This document shows, piece by piece, positions 6,329 to 7,794 of a stretch of 7,794 nucleotides of DNA. Under the pieces are notes generated by a model. The model was not told where the DNA came from. It searched no databases and saw nothing but the letters and a program-made list of their open reading frames with translations. Made by a program: the position numbers and the translations under genes. The stretch is from CAZCGA01 sp964498075 (GTDB taxonomy: Bacteria > Desulfobacterota > Binatia > HRBIN30), in NCBI GenBank assembly GCA_964498075.1, contig CAZCGA010000222.1, positions 1-7,794 of the forward strand, written 5' to 3'. Numbering within the stretch: the stretch's first letter is position 1; every line of letters begins with the position of its first letter.

Positions 6329-7300
6329 GTGGCTCTGCTCGAGGTGCGCGATCTGCACGCCCACTTCCTGACGCCGCAAGGGGAGGCGCGGGCGGTGGAT
6401 GGGGTCAGTTTCAGCGTCGACGCCGGCCGCACGCTCGGGATCGTCGGAGAGTCCGGCTGCGGGAAGACGATGACGGCACTGTCCATCCTGCGCCTGACGC
6501 CGCCGTCGGCGCGCGTCAGCGGCGAGATCATCTTCGACGGACGCCCCGTGCTCACGCTCACTGAGAGCGAGATGCGCCGCATCCGCGGCAACGCCATCGC
6601 CATGATCTTCCAGGAGCCCATGAGCTCCCTGAACCCCGTCTTTACCGTCGGCAATCAGATCGCCGAGGCGGTGCGCCTGCACCAGGGATTGAACCGGCAC
6701 GCCGCCCGCGAGAAGGCCATCGAGATGCTCAAGCTGGTCGAGATCTCGGAGCCGGAACGCCGCGTCGACGAGTATCCGCACCAGATGAGCGGCGGCATGC
6801 GCCAGCGTGTCATGATCGCCATGGCGCTGTCGTGCCATCCCCGCCTGCTCATCGCCGACGAGCCGACCACCGCCCTCGACGTCACCATCCAAGCGCAGAT
6901 CCTCGACCTGCTGGCCGGCCTGCAGCAACGATTCGGCATGGCGCTGATCCTGGTGACCCACGACCTCGGCATCGTCGCGGAGCGCGCCGATGAAGTGGCC
7001 ATCATGTACGCCGGCCGGATCGTCGAACGCGCCCCGGTCGAGAGGATCTTCGCGCGGCCCCTGCACCCGTACACCCGCGGCCTGCTGCGCTCGATCCCTA
7101 AAGTCGGCGCCGCGAAGACCCGCCGCCTCGAGGCGATCCCGGGCATCGTCCCGGATCTCTTCAGCCTGCCCTCCGGCTGCCACTTCCGCGATCGCTGCCC
7201 CCGCGCCATCGCCCGCTGTACCGCGATCGATCCGCCGCTCGAGGAGTTGCAGGCCGGTCACTGGGGCGCCTGCGTGCGCGCTGCGGAAGCCGGCTGGTAG
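6329..7300 (+). CDS. Oligopeptide/dipeptide ABC transporter ATPase, OppD/DppD family
   Basis: ATP-binding subunit of a peptide-type importer, 323 residues as usual for OppD/DppD. It would power uptake at the cytoplasmic face together with an OppF-type partner. The Walker A GESGCGKT is at 40-47, the Q-loop Gln at 95 and the signature MSGGMRQR at 153-160. Walker B LLIADEP is at 173-179 with Glu178, and the H-loop His is at 211. The C-terminal oligopeptide-transporter extension has HPYTRGLL (246-253) and four cysteines (284, 290, 297, 315). This matches the Fe-S-type cysteine motif described for OppD/DppD. The start is GTG 6329, where homology begins (MALLEVRDLH); no good ribosome site is seen. 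The OppF-like gene starts 3 bp after the stop. Family members also import nickel, glutathione or sugars, so the substrate is open. Confidence 0.95.
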   Translation: MALLEVRDLHAHFLTPQGEARAVDGVSFSVDAGRTLGIVGESGCGKTMTALSILRLTPPSARVSGEIIFDGRPVLTLTESEMRRIRGNAIAMIFQEPMSSLNPVFTVGNQIAEAVRLHQGLNRHAAREKAIEMLKLVEISEPERRVDEYPHQMSGGMRQRVMIAMALSCHPRLLIADEPTTALDVTIQAQILDLLAGLQQRFGMALILVTHDLGIVAERADEVAIMYAGRIVERAPVERIFARPLHPYTRGLLRSIPKVGAAKTRRLEAIPGIVPDLFSLPSGCHFRDRCPRAIARCTAIDPPLEELQAGHWGACVRAAEAGW

Positions 7301-7303
7301 CGC

Positions 7304-7794
7304 ATGAGCGCCCTCGTCGAGACCCGCAATCTGAAGAAGTACTTCCCGGTGCGCAGCGGTCTGTTCGGTGCGCGGCAGTTCGTCCGTGCCGTCGATGGGA
7401 TCAACCTCACCGTGCAGAGCGGCGAGACGCTCGGCATCGTCGGCGAATCCGGCTGCGGCAAGTCGACGCTCGGGCGGCTGCTGCTGCGGCTGCTCGAGCC
7501 CACCGAGGGCGAGGTGCTGTTCGGCGGCGACAACCTGCAGGCGTTGAGCCCCAAGGCGCTGCGCCAGAAGCGGCGCGACATGCAGATCATCTTCCAGGAT
7601 CCGTACGGCTCGCTGAACCCGCGCATGCGGGTCGGCAAGATCGTCGGCGAGGGGCTGGAGATCCATCGGCTCGCCGCCGGCGCGGAGAAGCGGCGGCGAG
7701 TCGTCGAGCTCCTCGAACGCGTCGGCTTACGCCCCGACGCCTACGAGCGCTACCCGCACGAGTTCAGCGGCGGCCAGCGCCAGCGCATCGGCAT
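7304..7794 (+). CDS. Oligopeptide/dipeptide ABC transporter ATPase, OppF/DppF family (3' truncated by window)
   Basis: Second ATPase of the peptide-type importer, expected to pair with the upstream OppD-like subunit. The 163 complete codons visible cover the first half of an OppF-type protein of about 320-340 residues. The N-terminus is typical of OppF, with NLKKYFPVRSGLF at residues 9-21. Walker A GESGCGKST is at 47-55, the Q-loop FQDPYGSLNPR at 97-107 with Gln98, and the signature FSGGQRQR at 154-161. The sequence ends just after this, before Walker B. The ATG at 7304 lies 3 bp after the oppD-like stop, so the two are surely co-transcribed. Nothing looks broken in the visible part. Confidence 0.94.
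   Translation, partial: MSALVETRNLKKYFPVRSGLFGARQFVRAVDGINLTVQSGETLGIVGESGCGKSTLGRLLLRLLEPTEGEVLFGGDNLQALSPKALRQKRRDMQIIFQDPYGSLNPRMRVGKIVGEGLEIHRLAAGAEKRRRVVELLERVGLRPDAYERYPHEFSGGQRQRIG

Noticed and set aside
6230..7666. A 478-codon open frame on the minus strand across both ABC ATPase genes
   Set aside because: The plus strand encodes complete, motif-rich ATPases here. The antisense frame has no recognisable domain and is the usual by-product of high G/C third positions.

Overview
The window is a GC-rich bacterial chromosome fragment of about 7.8 kb. It carries eight recognisable protein genes, two of them cut by the window edges, plus two short coding-like remnants. Third codon positions are strongly G/C and genes are tightly packed with short overlaps. 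The gene set (SDR, Gfo/Idh/MocA oxidoreductase, sulfotransferase, cytochrome P450, alkyl-sulfatase-like MBL protein, Opp/Dpp ATPases) suits a metabolically versatile soil or environmental bacterium, such as a deltaproteobacterial-type lineage, Binatota, Rokubacteria or an actinobacterium. The sequence alone does not settle the lineage, and no rRNA, tRNA, CRISPR array or insertion sequence was seen.

Left block, minus strand (1-2612): a coding-like short ORF, then Gfo/Idh/MocA oxidoreductase, SDR, the C-terminal stub of an NTF2/SnoaL-like gene, and a sulfotransferase with a GTG start that runs off the left edge. The Gfo and SDR genes overlap by 4 bp. The stub begins at the SDR stop codon and ends 4 bp before the sulfotransferase start, so this looks like one operon that has lost most of an internal gene.

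Middle (2613-3539): a more AT-rich divergent intergenic stretch with a dyad symmetry, followed by a plus-strand HD-domain protein that resembles cyanamide-hydratase-type HD proteins.

Centre-right, minus strand (3540-6114): an MBL-fold protein with an alkyl-sulfatase-type dimerisation domain, followed 64 bp downstream by a cytochrome P450. The P450 is convergent with the HD gene across only 39 bp.

Right block, plus strand (6329-7794): OppD/DppD-like and OppF/DppF-like ABC ATPases 3 bp apart, the second truncated by the window end. Their permeases and binding protein are not visible.

Taken together, the P450, SDR, Gfo oxidoreductase, sulfotransferase and sulfatase-like MBL protein suggest oxidative and sulfo-group metabolism of a lipophilic compound such as a sterol, terpenoid or alkyl compound, with peptide-type uptake next door. 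That link rests on adjacency and family membership only. The most notable features are the two gene stubs in the left operon and the unusual metal-site residues of the MBL protein. I found no clearly new defence or mobile system.
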